Made by a program: the position numbers and the translations under genes. The notes under the pieces were generated by a model. That model made no database searches, was not told the DNA's origin, and was given only the letters and a program-made list of their open reading frames with translations. A stretch of DNA of 43,629 nucleotides from CAWVWD01 sp965662365 (GTDB taxonomy: Bacteria; Bacteroidota; Bacteroidia; Chitinophagales; Saprospiraceae): the NCBI GenBank assembly GCA_965662365.1, contig CBFIHR010000030.1, positions 1 to 43,629 of the forward strand, written 5' to 3'. Below are positions 1 through 9,120 of this stretch, piece after piece. Numbering within the stretch: position 1 is the first letter of the stretch; each line of letters starts with the position of its first letter.

Positions 1-1578
1 TGCTGACTCCAAATCCAATACTTGTTCGTCATCACTCATATTCAAAACCACCAAAAACTGTTCGTCATTCATCGTTCGAGTATAGACAAAAAGTGCTTCG
101 TGTTTTGGTAGCAAATCCTCAAAAGTACCATAAATCAGCGTGTCATTTGCTTTACGAACTTTAATCATTTCTTTATAAAAATTCAAAACCGAATTATCGT
201 CTTTTTGAGCTGCTTCCACATTGATTTCTGTGTAACTCGGATTGAGGTCAATCCACGGTTTTGCCGTTGTAAAACCAGCATTTTCCGAAGCGTTCCATTG
301 CATCGGCGTTCTGGCATTATCACGAGAAGTATGTTTTAGCATTTTCAAAAAAGTCGCTTCGTCGCCCCCGGCGGCTAAATGTTTTTTGTGTCCATCGAAT
401 ACTTGCAAATCACGATATTTGTCCAAAGTTTCCCACGGGACATTTTTCATTCCGATTTCCTCCCCAAAGTAAATATAAGGCGTTCCACGTTGTGTCAATA
501 AAAACATCGACAACAATTTCGCAGATTCGACTCGATACGTCGTATCGTTTCCAAAACGAGAAACGATGCGAGGGAAATCATGATTGCCTAAAAAAGCCGT
601 ATTCCAGCCACCCATCGAAATCAATCTTTCCCAATCCGACACAATCGCTTTGAATTGTACGACATCATAACCCTTGTAGTCAAAAAATCGCTCCTCTTTT
701 TTATCCAAATCCATGTGTTCAAAATGATAAATTGTGTGCAATTCTTTGCGTTCGTCACCGACCAATAGAATCGCTTCTTCGGGCGACAAACCTGGCCCTT
801 CACCAACCGTCATCATGTCATATTTAGAAATCACTTCCCGATTCATTTCTTGTAAAAATTCGTGTAATCGTGGGCCATTTCCATAAAAACGACCTAAATT
901 TCCATCAAAATTCTCAGGTGTTTTATCTGGAAAATCTAAATTTTTAGAAATAAAAGTCAATACATCAATTCGGAATCCATCAATGCCTTTTTGCATCCAA
1001 AAGTGCATAATATCATAAATTTCCTGACGAACTTTTGGATTTTCCCAATTCAAATCTGGCTGCTTGACGGAGAACAAATGCAAGTAATATTCGCCAGTCA
1101 ACTCGTCTAAAGTCCACGTACTCGGAGCGAAATACGACACCCAATTTGTCGGTGCCGAACCGTCTTCTTTTGGCGGTTTCCAATAGTAATAATCTCGATA
1201 CGGATTGTCCTTTGATTTTCGGGCTTCTTGAAACCAAAAATGTTCGTCACTGGAATGATTAGGCACTAAATCCAAAATTACTCGCAAGTTGCGTTTTTTC
1301 AATTCTGCCAGTAATTCCTCAAAATCTTCCATCGTTCCAAACTCGTCCATAATCGCCCGATAATCGCTCACGTCATAGCCATTATCATCATTTGGCGATT
1401 TAAAAATCGGATTCAGCCAAAGTGTTTCGACACCTAAATCAGCGATATAATCTAAGCGATTGATAATACCTCGTAAATCTCCTACGCCATCGCCATCACT
1501 ATCTTGAAAACTTCGTGGATAAATTTGGTAAACAATCGTTTCTTTCCACCAAGTACGTTTAATTTCGTTTGGTTGCAT
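1..1578 (-). CDS. Alpha-glucosidase / oligo-1,6-glucosidase, GH13 (partial, C-terminus cut by window edge)
   Basis: I translated this from the ATG at 1578 down to base 1; the frame is open throughout (526 codons) and runs off the window. The start MQPNEIKRTWWKETIVYQIYP is typical of GH13 exo-acting glucosidases. Visible motifs are region I DLVPNH (about residues 103-108), the QPDLNW motif that marks the oligo-1,6-glucosidase/alpha-glucosidase subgroup (173-178), GFRIDV with nucleophile D205, VGEG with acid/base E260, and GNHD with D334. Relatives are about 550-560 residues, so roughly 30 residues are missing. There is no signal peptide, so it should act in the cytoplasm, releasing glucose from short malto- or isomalto-oligosaccharides. 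An AAAGGA-like stretch lies just before the start. It sits downstream of the secreted amylase on the same strand, which suggests that it finishes the imported products. Exact linkage preference cannot be read from the sequence. Confidence 0.95.
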   Translation of the reverse strand, partial: MQPNEIKRTWWKETIVYQIYPRSFQDSDGDGVGDLRGIINRLDYIADLGVETLWLNPIFKSPNDDNGYDVSDYRAIMDEFGTMEDFEELLAELKKRNLRVILDLVPNHSSDEHFWFQEARKSKDNPYRDYYYWKPPKEDGSAPTNWVSYFAPSTWTLDELTGEYYLHLFSVKQPDLNWENPKVRQEIYDIMHFWMQKGIDGFRIDVLTFISKNLDFPDKTPENFDGNLGRFYGNGPRLHEFLQEMNREVISKYDMMTVGEGPGLSPEEAILLVGDERKELHTIYHFEHMDLDKKEERFFDYKGYDVVQFKAIVSDWERLISMGGWNTAFLGNHDFPRIVSRFGNDTTYRVESAKLLSMFLLTQRGTPYIYFGEEIGMKNVPWETLDKYRDLQVFDGHKKHLAAGGDEATFLKMLKHTSRDNARTPMQWNASENAGFTTAKPWIDLNPSYTEINVEAAQKDDNSVLNFYKEMIKVRKANDTLIYGTFEDLLPKHEALFVYTRTMNDEQFLVVLNMSDDEQVLDLESA

Positions 1579-1600
1579 TTTTTTCCTTTTCTATGAAAAA

Positions 1601-1693
1601 ACCACAAAAGACACAAAGTTTACAAAAGCATTCCACAAAAGATTTTATCAATCTATCGTCAGTTACTTTTGTTTTCTTTGTGCCTTTTGTAGT
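1601..1693. repeat. Imperfect inverted repeat in the gap between the two GH13 genes
   Basis: Arms 1601-1628 and 1666-1693 match as reverse complements at 23 of 28 positions, with a 37-nt loop. Each arm is built of CACAAAG/ACAAAAG words. It fills most of the 131-nt gap between the amylase and the glucosidase and could fold as a long hairpin in the transcript. The words resemble those in the gap upstream of the sugar symporter (4612-4696). Whether it terminates transcription, protects an mRNA end or is a degenerate mobile repeat cannot be told from one copy. Confidence 0.6.
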
Positions 1694-1709
1694 TCAATTT
1701 TAAAATACC

Positions 1710-4478
1710 TTAAAACTTAATAATCGGCAAACTCACCTGATTTTCAGTCGTTTGTACTTGTAAAATATAATTGCCGAAAGGCAAATCGTTAATATCAATT
1801 TGTAAACGATGTTCGCCAGTCATCAAGCGACCTTGCTGGATATTTTTCATCACTTGACCATTCAAATTGATAATTTGCATGGTTACATCTGTTGTTCCTT
1901 CTAATGTAAATTCAACATTTACAAAATCTCTTGCAGGATTCGGATAAATCGTTGCGTCAAGCGTTTTGACTTTAAATACAGAAGTATTTGTAATCGCTGG
2001 TGTATTTAATGGTTGATCGGTGTAAAGACGATATTCACCAGCTTGTAAATTGATTTGTGCAGATGTTGAAGTGACATTTAAGCTATCGCCCGTGAAAAAC
2101 TCATACCACATCCCAGTATGTTGAAAAGCAGGATTGATATCTCCACTGAAAACGTCAAAGTTTCCTAAAACGACTACATTCATATCGTCATCATTCAATT
2201 TCATACGCTTCAATTTTCCACCAAGAGCTAATTGAAAATCATCGGTACGGAATACATCGTGTGACAAACGCAGCTCAATCAATGATTTATTAATATCGTA
2301 TAAACGCTGACGATTGACTTCATTGAAATAATTCCATAAAATCGGTTTATTACAAACTCGGCAAGGCACATTAATCGACACATCGTAGCCAATTTCTTGG
2401 AACTGCCAAATCATTTTCGGCCCAGGAATCGGATAGAAAAATGCAGACGCTAAAGCCATACGATGTAATGCCGTTGCGGTATCACGAGGATTATGCCACT
2501 GACTGGATTGATTTCCAGAGTTTAGCATCCCGAACATTGCACGCTCTTCATCGTGACTTTCGATGTAAGAAATTAAATTTGGCTCTGACCAACCTTTACC
2601 CTGATACGTTGCCCATCCCCAATTTCCATTATTACCTTTTAGCGCATTGGCATAATCATGCGTTGCATTGGCCCACATCATCATTCCATAATCAGACAAT
2701 TGTGTCTCTTCTGTATTACCTGCCCAATGTTCTAAAATAATCAATTGATCGGCATCAACAGCCCAAATCTCGTCTGCCATGCGCTTTAATAAATCAATAC
2801 GACCTTGATCAAAAGGCGTGTCTCCATTATTTGTAAATCCTTTGGTATAATCAAATCGGAAACCATCAATATTATATTCTTGAATCCAGAATTTATTAAT
2901 TCTATCCATGTAATACTGTACGGCCGCACTTTCATGATTAAAATCAACTCCCCAACAATAAGGAGGATGTGGGCAAGTAGAATTAAAATATGGTGAATTG
3001 GTAGCAGGTGCATTTGTTGTAGCATCCCAGTACAAACCGACTAATGGATTTTGTCCAAAAGCATGGTTAAAAACCATATCAATAATAATGGCTATTCCTC
3101 TTGCATGACATTCGTCAATAAACTCTTTGAACTTCTCTGGTGTGCCATAATATTTATCCAACGCCATGTGAAACGATGGATTATATCCCCAACTTTCATT
3201 GTTTTCAAACTCTCCTGGCGGCATTAACTCAATTGCATTCACTCCCAAATTAGCAATGTAATCCAACGTATCAATCAACGTTTGATAATTATGAGCCGAT
3301 ACAAAGTCACGAACCAATAATTCATAGATTACTAAATCTGTTTTTGCCGGCGGTGTAAAATTCGTTACTTGCCAGTTATAATCAGGTCTTCCTGGGTGCA
3401 TTACCGTTACAAAACCAGTCGTCAAACCATTTGGATAAGGGTGCATATTCGGGAAAGTAGCCGAACTAATCGACCCGTCGTTATTCGGATCTAAAATCAA
3501 CGCACTGTAAGGATCAGCGATTTTAATCTCACCATCTACCCAATATTGATAACCATAACGTTGGTCGGGCGTCAAGCCTGTCAACTCAATCCACCAAGTT
3601 TCGTTATCCGTTCCACGTTTCATATAATAATTAGGATTCGGAATCCAACCATTGAAATCGCCTAACAAATAAACGAAGTTTTTATCCGGAGCAAAAAACT
3701 TCAAAATAACGGTTGAGTCATTAATATAATTTGCACCATACTCTAATCCAGCAGGTGGATCTTGAACCGTCAACGTTGGGTTGCCGGTATAATAAAAAGT
3801 ATCTTTAACGATTGCCGTACCGTTATTAGCCACTAATTCTACCAAATGTAACCCTTGTGTCGTTACATTTAAATTATGATTTAACAAAGTAGTATTCGTA
3901 GCAGAAGTCACCAACGAGCCATTATCAAAAATCTCTAAAGTTGCATTCGTATTTGAAGCCGCTTTAATCTCAATAGATTGACCAATTGTTGCAATTTGTG
4001 TGTTGTCGTAAGGCTTTAAAAACTTAGCTAATAAACCGGCGTTAGCAGGATAAACATCGTAATAAATATCCGAACCATCAGCCGCACGACCAACAACATT
4101 TCCATTCGCATCCCGAAATACAAAAGCTAATTTTTGGACGGTTGTCCCACTTGTAAAACCGTAGAAATTCGGAATATCGACCGTAATTTGATGCTTATCG
4201 TTACCCAAATCCGTCATTAGCGTATTAGGGTCGGCTGTTCCCCAGTTGCCTTGTACGAATTTCCAATCTGTCGGAGAGGTAGAAGCCGTCGTGATCAATC
4301 CCATGTGACCATAAACTGGTGTTGTTCCCACCAACGCACCGTTTCCTTGTGACGCATCATAAATGATAGTCACGACATCATTTTGAGTCGGAAAAGCTGG
4401 CGTAATGTCTAAGATTTGAGCATTCAAGCCGAATGCACAAAACATTAGCAAAAAAGAAAATGTGTTTTTAAATCTCAT
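1710..4478 (-). CDS. Secreted alpha-amylase family protein (GH13) with T9SS type A sorting domain
   Basis: 922 residues. A signal peptide covers residues 1-20 (cleavage after LNA). Beta-rich N-terminal modules follow (about 21-235), then a CBM48/E-set-like domain (about 245-330, with LLGDFNGW). The GH13 barrel (about 375-740) has region I DMVFNH (467-472), FRFD with nucleophile D543, ILEHW with acid/base E583 and SHDE with D643, so the catalytic triad is intact. The C-terminus (about 840-922) is a type A sorting domain starting at IYPNPARDF and ending in a short strand plus basic residue. The protein should therefore be exported, carried over the outer membrane by the T9SS and held at the surface or released, where it would cut starch- or glycogen-like alpha-glucan. 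The glucosidase lies downstream on the same strand and the sugar symporter is divergent. Whether it is an endo-amylase, a pullulanase-like debranching enzyme or a maltogenic enzyme is not decided. No Shine-Dalgarno site is seen at the start. Confidence 0.94.
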   Translation of the reverse strand: MRFKNTFSFLLMFCAFGLNAQILDITPAFPTQNDVVTIIYDASQGNGALVGTTPVYGHMGLITTASTSPTDWKFVQGNWGTADPNTLMTDLGNDKHQITVDIPNFYGFTSGTTVQKLAFVFRDANGNVVGRAADGSDIYYDVYPANAGLLAKFLKPYDNTQIATIGQSIEIKAASNTNATLEIFDNGSLVTSATNTTLLNHNLNVTTQGLHLVELVANNGTAIVKDTFYYTGNPTLTVQDPPAGLEYGANYINDSTVILKFFAPDKNFVYLLGDFNGWIPNPNYYMKRGTDNETWWIELTGLTPDQRYGYQYWVDGEIKIADPYSALILDPNNDGSISSATFPNMHPYPNGLTTGFVTVMHPGRPDYNWQVTNFTPPAKTDLVIYELLVRDFVSAHNYQTLIDTLDYIANLGVNAIELMPPGEFENNESWGYNPSFHMALDKYYGTPEKFKEFIDECHARGIAIIIDMVFNHAFGQNPLVGLYWDATTNAPATNSPYFNSTCPHPPYCWGVDFNHESAAVQYYMDRINKFWIQEYNIDGFRFDYTKGFTNNGDTPFDQGRIDLLKRMADEIWAVDADQLIILEHWAGNTEETQLSDYGMMMWANATHDYANALKGNNGNWGWATYQGKGWSEPNLISYIESHDEERAMFGMLNSGNQSSQWHNPRDTATALHRMALASAFFYPIPGPKMIWQFQEIGYDVSINVPCRVCNKPILWNYFNEVNRQRLYDINKSLIELRLSHDVFRTDDFQLALGGKLKRMKLNDDDMNVVVLGNFDVFSGDINPAFQHTGMWYEFFTGDSLNVTSTSAQINLQAGEYRLYTDQPLNTPAITNTSVFKVKTLDATIYPNPARDFVNVEFTLEGTTDVTMQIINLNGQVMKNIQQGRLMTGEHRLQIDINDLPFGNYILQVQTTENQVSLPIIKF

Positions 4479-4611
4479 AATTTGTGTTAATTTTTTGTAT
4501 CAAAATACCCATCTTTAGGCTTTGAATTATGCAAAGAACGATACATATAAAGTGTTATTGACAAACTTAATTTTATTTTAACAATACTTTGAAAGTATAT
4601 TCATGTTTCCT

Positions 4612-4696
4612 ACAAAGTACACGGAAATTTACACAGAGATTCACACGGCAATTCTAAAAAATATCCCGTATTTTCTGTGTAAAAAGCATCCTTTGT
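4612..4696. repeat. Degenerate inverted repeat between amylase and symporter genes
   Basis: Two short helices can form: ACAAAG (4612-4617) with CTTTGT (4691-4696), and TTACACAGA (4629-4637) with TCTGTGTAA (4674-4682). The word content (ACAAAG, CACAGAG, CACACGG) resembles the inverted repeat at 1601-1693, so the two may belong to one intergenic repeat family. It lies directly upstream of the symporter start at 4726, in a 247-nt divergent gap that should also hold both promoters. I found no convincing TTG/TAnnTTTG pair for either gene here. Confidence 0.4.
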
Positions 4697-4725
4697 GAGC
4701 AACAAAAATCAACCATACCAACAAA

Positions 4726-6054
4726 ATGAAACTTCACAACTACATTGGCTTCGGTTTAGGCGATTTTGCGTTTAACTTATTTTTTCAAGGGACGACACTT
4801 TTCTTAATGTTCTTTTACACGGACATTCTAAAGATTAACGCCACTCAAGCAGGGACAGTTTTTTTAATCGCTACAATTTGGGATGCAGTTTCTGATCCGA
4901 TGATGGGCTTTTTTGCTGGCAAAACTCAGAGTCGATTTGGTCGCTATCGCTTGTATTTATTATTAGCACCAGTTCCGCTGGGCATTTGTTATACTTTAAT
5001 GTTTTTTCAGCCCAATTTTGAAGGTTGGTATTTAATCGCTTGGGTCACGACAGTTCAAATCCTTTATCGTACTTTTTTTACAGTTGGAAATATTCCGTAC
5101 TCAGCTTTATCATCAGAAATGACACACGATTCACACGAACGCAGTAAATTAGCCGCTTACCGAATGTTCTTTGGTTATGCTGGTGCGATGATGGTCTCCG
5201 TTTTAACCGGAAAATTGATGAACGCTATGAATTGGCTGCCCAGTGACGATGGTTATTTCAAAGTCGGAATGGTCTTCTCGTTAATTGCCTTAGTTTTATT
5301 TTTAATCTGTTATTCGTTCACATTTGAGCTACCTCAAAAAGAAGCTAAACAAACTTTCAACCTCAAAGATTTAATAAAAATGTTGAAAAAAAACCGTCCA
5401 TTTTGGCAATTATGCGGCTTTATTATGGTTGGTATGGCTGGTGTTGTGATTTTTTATCAATCGCTTTCCTATTTCTTCAAATACAATTTGCAAAACGAAG
5501 CCGCTTTTGGCAATGGCATGTTATTACTGTTCAGTTGCCTGATGTTATTTTTACCGATTTGGCTTTGGCTAAGTAGCAAAATTGGCAAACGAAAAACATT
5601 AATTACTGGTTGTTTGGTCATGATTTTTGGCGGTTTGACTTTTTGTTTCAACCCTTTACTTTCGCAAAATATAGCATGGGTTTATGCTCAAATGGCCATT
5701 ATGGGTATCGGCATCGGTTGTGCCGCTTTTGCTTTTTGGGCAATGTTGCCAGATACTGTTGAGTTCGGACAATGGATATCAGGCATTCGGGCAGAAGCAA
5801 TAATTTTTGGTTTGGGACTGTTCTTTTTAAAATTTGCTTTAGGAATCGGTTCGTTTATTTTAGGAATTTTACTGGATCATTATCAATATATCCCGAATAC
5901 AACCTTATCTAATTTCACCCTAAACGGTATTCATTATATCACGACTCTGGCGATGGTTTTTCCTGCGATTGTTATTATTTTAATAATGTTAAATTATAAA
6001 TTAAATGAAGATTTTTATATTAAAATTATTCATAAAAAAGTAAATTATAATTAG
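4726..6054 (+). CDS. MFS sugar:cation symporter, GPH (MelB/YicJ-like) family
   Basis: 442 residues with about 12 hydrophobic membrane segments and no signal peptide, the usual size for the glycoside-pentoside-hexuronide:cation symporter family. The N-terminal pattern is characteristic: WDAVSDPMMGFFAGKTQSRF (about residues 50-69), in which the aspartates after helix 2 take part in cation coupling in MelB, followed by a GRYRLYLL loop. The second half carries IWLWLSSKIGKRKTLITG, the equivalent loop of the other domain. It is an inner-membrane carrier. Because it is divergent from a secreted amylase and near a cytoplasmic glucosidase, I infer that it imports maltose or malto-oligosaccharides, though the family also takes pentosides and glucuronides. 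No SusC/SusD pair is in the window, so outer-membrane uptake must be encoded elsewhere. The C-terminal tail is very AT-rich. Confidence 0.9.
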   Translation: MKLHNYIGFGLGDFAFNLFFQGTTLFLMFFYTDILKINATQAGTVFLIATIWDAVSDPMMGFFAGKTQSRFGRYRLYLLLAPVPLGICYTLMFFQPNFEGWYLIAWVTTVQILYRTFFTVGNIPYSALSSEMTHDSHERSKLAAYRMFFGYAGAMMVSVLTGKLMNAMNWLPSDDGYFKVGMVFSLIALVLFLICYSFTFELPQKEAKQTFNLKDLIKMLKKNRPFWQLCGFIMVGMAGVVIFYQSLSYFFKYNLQNEAAFGNGMLLLFSCLMLFLPIWLWLSSKIGKRKTLITGCLVMIFGGLTFCFNPLLSQNIAWVYAQMAIMGIGIGCAAFAFWAMLPDTVEFGQWISGIRAEAIIFGLGLFFLKFALGIGSFILGILLDHYQYIPNTTLSNFTLNGIHYITTLAMVFPAIVIILIMLNYKLNEDFYIKIIHKKVNYN

Positions 6055-6134
6055 ATTTTAAATCTATAAAACATTGAAAATCATTTTATTATAAAATAAA
6101 TAAATGATAAAAAAGTTAAAGAAATAAGAAACCT

Positions 6135-6208
6135 AAAAGCTCGTCATTCCGCCCCACCATATCTCAGGGATAAACTATAGGTCGGAATGACGAATGACTT
6201 TGGCTTTT
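6135..6208. terminator. Long hairpin between convergent genes (possible bidirectional terminator or intergenic repeat)
   Basis: CGTCATTCCG (6142-6151) pairs perfectly with CGGAATGACG (6183-6192), and outside it AAAAGC (6135-6140) pairs with GCTTTT (6203-6208). The element lies between the 3' ends of the symporter (+) and the Kelch-like gene (-). The T-run after the outer arm fits termination, but the 31-nt loop is long for an intrinsic terminator, and the CGTCATTCCG type of word is also seen in dispersed bacterial intergenic repeats. Confidence 0.5.
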
Positions 6209-6274
6209 TAGATTCGAAGATGATAAGCATCATAAAAAACGTTCAAAACCTTACAGCTTCATCACGAATAAAAC

Positions 6275-7870
6275 CTATTTAATAATAAGCTGCTTCGTAT
6301 ATAATCGACCATTTACTAAAATAGACATAAAATAAACACCACTTTCTGGTGATTCTAACTCTACGGTAAACTCATGCGAACCAGCAGCTAAAGTGTCCAA
6401 TCCAGTTTCTAAAATCACTTCACCCGCTACATTTGATAAGTACGCATCAACGACCGCTGGCTCTTCTAAGTTAATTTTAAACTTGAAATATTCTTCTGCT
6501 GGATTTGGAAAAATCGACCAATCTGATAAATACTCATTCGGTGTAGCGACTTCTGTACTTGTAATGCCAGAAGGAATAAAATAGACTTTGTACAATGTGC
6601 TGTAAGCCTCACTTTCACTTCCTGTATTCGTAAAAAAGATATTCGGTTGACTACTTTTGATACCACCCAAAACATAACCTATCATAACCGTATCACCCGT
6701 AAGTTGCTGTAAATCAACAATTTCATGTTCAAACTGTGGTGTATTATCCGATAAAATAAACTCCGCACCCGCTCCTAATAAGTCAGGCATTGTACCAATT
6801 TGAGTTTCTGTCATTGTACTATCTGCAAATCGACTCACTCGACCGATTGTTTTTACAAACGGCACATTATCATCTTGAATTAAGCTGCCATTATCATCTA
6901 AAAAATAACGAGCAATTCCACCTAAAAACACATTGTGCATCGCCTTGTCAGTAGAATCGTAAACCGCAATTTTAGCAGAATGATAATGATTCAAATATTG
7001 AGAAAACGAGTTATTGACTTGATAAGCCGTACTATCAAAATCCACCGAGTTTAAAAATGGTAAATCAACCGTATGCTGGAAAACCCCCGAAAACATTGTA
7101 AATCCATAGCTACCGTCTGGGAAAATTTGTGGCAACATATTATAATCTCGACGGTGCAAATTCATTGCATCTGTCCAACTTGCTAGTGCTTGATAATTCA
7201 AGTTTATTCCATTATCAACTATCTTAAATCGTTTGATAGCATTCGTGTATGCCTGTACAAAACTTGGCCCGTTCATCGGATTATAACGACCCGTGAATTT
7301 TTGACCACCAGCGAGATAATAAGTATCGCCTAACTTCCCAAGTTGACCACCTGTTACAGCAAAATAATCATCTGTAAACTGACGAATGTGAGGCGTGATT
7401 GAGGTGTTATTCACAATAGCATTAATACAAGCATCGACTTGAATCGCTGTCAATTGAGGATGTGTGATGTGATCATTATTAGCAGAGGAAAAACCGTATC
7501 CGCCGATAACATACAAGGTATTTCCATCTTGATAAAATTGCATATTCGTAGATTGCAATTGTTCTTTCAAGCCTGTCGATAAAGTATTAACTGAGGCTGC
7601 CCAAATCTGCTCTGTTTCGGGGTCAATGACTAAAATATCCGTATTGTGTCCTGCTACGTCAAATGAAGCCCAGGGCTGTCGGCGATGTAAACCATCTTTT
7701 CGACCACCAATTAGTAAAATCTTACCATTATGCTGACCAAAAGCAAAGGATTGTATTCCTGTAAAACCATTAATATTAAAAGGTTCTAAATGAATATTAA
7801 AAGTAGCTTGACTTTGAGCTAAAACTGTTGACAATAAAAAAGTAGTTACTAATAAAAAACGATACATCAT
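6275..7870 (-). CDS. Secreted Kelch-like beta-propeller protein with T9SS type A sorting domain
   Basis: 531 residues. The signal peptide is about residues 1-20 (MMYRFLLVTTFLLSTVLAQS). The body contains Kelch-like strands (KILLIGGRKDG, NTLYVIGGYGFSS, DTYYLAGGQKF, HNVFLGGIARYF, GYVLGGIKSS) spread over roughly residues 45-420, which suggests one beta-propeller. The C-terminal 80 residues are a type A sorting domain (SIFPNPAEEYFKF, GVYFMSILVNGRLY, final LIIK), so it should be exported through the T9SS to the cell surface. No catalytic motif is recognised. Propellers of this kind bind proteins or glycans, but no ligand is indicated. It is convergent with the sugar symporter and divergent from the rhomboid gene; no functional link to either is evident. 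Confidence 0.85.
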   Translation of the reverse strand: MMYRFLLVTTFLLSTVLAQSQATFNIHLEPFNINGFTGIQSFAFGQHNGKILLIGGRKDGLHRRQPWASFDVAGHNTDILVIDPETEQIWAASVNTLSTGLKEQLQSTNMQFYQDGNTLYVIGGYGFSSANNDHITHPQLTAIQVDACINAIVNNTSITPHIRQFTDDYFAVTGGQLGKLGDTYYLAGGQKFTGRYNPMNGPSFVQAYTNAIKRFKIVDNGINLNYQALASWTDAMNLHRRDYNMLPQIFPDGSYGFTMFSGVFQHTVDLPFLNSVDFDSTAYQVNNSFSQYLNHYHSAKIAVYDSTDKAMHNVFLGGIARYFLDDNGSLIQDDNVPFVKTIGRVSRFADSTMTETQIGTMPDLLGAGAEFILSDNTPQFEHEIVDLQQLTGDTVMIGYVLGGIKSSQPNIFFTNTGSESEAYSTLYKVYFIPSGITSTEVATPNEYLSDWSIFPNPAEEYFKFKINLEEPAVVDAYLSNVAGEVILETGLDTLAAGSHEFTVELESPESGVYFMSILVNGRLYTKQLIIK

Positions 7871-8229
7871 TAGAGGTTTTTCTGTTATTAAAAGTTACAA
7901 AGTAACATCATATTTTTCTTACATTTAGTGATACAAATCATATAAAGAAACTATAAAAATACTCCTATTTCCAATCGATAGTAAGTAGTGAATATGATTA
8001 AAATTATTAGGGAAGAATGAGATTTTAGTAAACTTTAATACTTTCATGCTATCAATTTCTGGAATACACATAATCAAGACACCTTCTTGACCTCATCTTA
8101 TCATCTTTTATGTGGACTTGTTTATCCAAAAATATAATCTTAATTTACACGACTTATTAAACTTTATTTCACTTGTTTTGTCGGATAATAAAGCGTTTCA
8201 AGTCACACTTTTATACGAAAAAAAATAAA
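7871..8229. other. Divergent intergenic region, no gene seen
   Basis: 359 nt of AT-rich sequence between the Kelch-like gene and the rhomboid gene. It should hold two divergent promoters, but I found no clear TTG/TAnnTTTG pair. The only symmetric element noted is a short GTTAC-AAA-GTAAC palindrome a few tens of bases upstream of the Kelch-like start. No open frame in it looks coding. Confidence 0.6.
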
Positions 8230-8928
8230 ATGATTCATACAGATACTGATCGTTCCAGATTTTTAGATAGTTTAATCCTTCCTCTATTTGGTGCTATTCT
8301 AATGTGGGTAATTCATATTGTTAGTTTTGTTTTAGGGGCTGATCTATATTATTTAGGTATTTTCCCAAAATCATTTCCAGGGTTAATTGGTATAATTACT
8401 GGCCCATTTATTCATGGAGATTTTCAGCATTTGACCTCGAATACAGTACCTTTTATACTTCTAAGCTGGATGATCACTTATTTTTATAAAGAAGTCGCTA
8501 TCAAATCTATTTTAGCGATTTATATTTTGACCGGTTTAGCGGTTTGGGGATTTGCGAGAGAAGTCTATCATATCGGAGCAAGTGGCGTAATTTATGGCCT
8601 GGTCGCTTTTGTTTTTTGGTCAGGTGTTTTCGTAAAAGATATTCGTTCGATTGTCTTATCAATGGTTGTCACAATCTTATACAGCGGAATGTTTTTCGGA
8701 ATTGTTCCAAATCAAGAAGGTATCTCGTGGGAAAGTCATTTTTATGGTGCTTTAGTTGGCATTTTTATCGCCTTTGTAATGAAATCACAAATAGAACCTG
8801 AGAAAAAACATGACGACTGGGAAGAAGACGAAACAGATAAAACCTATTTTCTACCCAGAGATACATTTGAAAAGACGAAAATTGAACGGGCAAGAGAACA
8901 ATGGAATTGGAACTCTGATATGACCTAA
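8230..8928 (+). CDS. Rhomboid family intramembrane serine protease
   Basis: 232 residues from the ATG at 8230. The frame is open upstream to a TTG at 8173, but the extra 19 codons are basic and not family-like, so I prefer the ATG. The rhomboid core is clear: HGDFQHLTSN with H67 and N71 (the H-x3-N pair of helix 2 seen in GlpG), GASG with catalytic serine S118, and SWESHFYGALVG with catalytic histidine H170. About six membrane helices fill residues 14-190, and a charged cytoplasmic-type tail of about 45 residues follows (EPEKKHDDWEEDE). Rhomboids cut membrane proteins within or beside the bilayer; the substrate here is unknown. The gene appears to be a single transcription unit, closed by the hairpin at 9053-9085. 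Confidence 0.93.
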   Translation: MIHTDTDRSRFLDSLILPLFGAILMWVIHIVSFVLGADLYYLGIFPKSFPGLIGIITGPFIHGDFQHLTSNTVPFILLSWMITYFYKEVAIKSILAIYILTGLAVWGFAREVYHIGASGVIYGLVAFVFWSGVFVKDIRSIVLSMVVTILYSGMFFGIVPNQEGISWESHFYGALVGIFIAFVMKSQIEPEKKHDDWEEDETDKTYFLPRDTFEKTKIERAREQWNWNSDMT

Positions 8929-9052
8929 TCGACCAGTCATTAAAAACACTATAAAAATTTCATAATCAACACTTTATAAAATTTTATAAATAAAAATACT
9001 AATTATCAAACATCAATTACTTAGATGCCTAAACCTTGTTTTAAAGAAGTCA

Positions 9053-9085
9053 AAAGCCGTATCAACATTAAATTGATACGGCTTT
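9053..9085. terminator. Terminator-type hairpin between rhomboid and czcB-like genes
   Basis: A perfect 13-bp stem: AAAGCCGTATCAA (9053-9065) and TTGATACGGCTTT (9073-9085) around a 7-nt loop. It lies between convergent genes. On the minus strand the stem is followed by TTTTGACTTC, on the plus strand by CAAAACTAC, so the U-tract is better for the leftward metal-efflux operon. Confidence 0.8.
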
Positions 9086-9120
9086 CAAAACTACAAAACA
9101 ATCCAACAATCAGTAAAAAT

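Noticed and set aside
242..472. 76-codon plus-strand frame near the left edge
   Set aside because: It is antisense to the GH13 glucosidase, whose catalytic motifs read through this region on the other strand.
4479..4725. CAAACTTA (minus-strand TAAGTTTG) near 4563 as a promoter for the amylase
   Set aside because: The nearest -33 TTG equivalent is only 12 nt away, short of the 17-23 nt seen in Flavobacterium promoters.
8173..8229. Upstream TTG extension of the rhomboid frame by 19 codons
   Set aside because: The added residues are basic and not family-like; the ATG at 8230 gives a normal rhomboid N-terminus.
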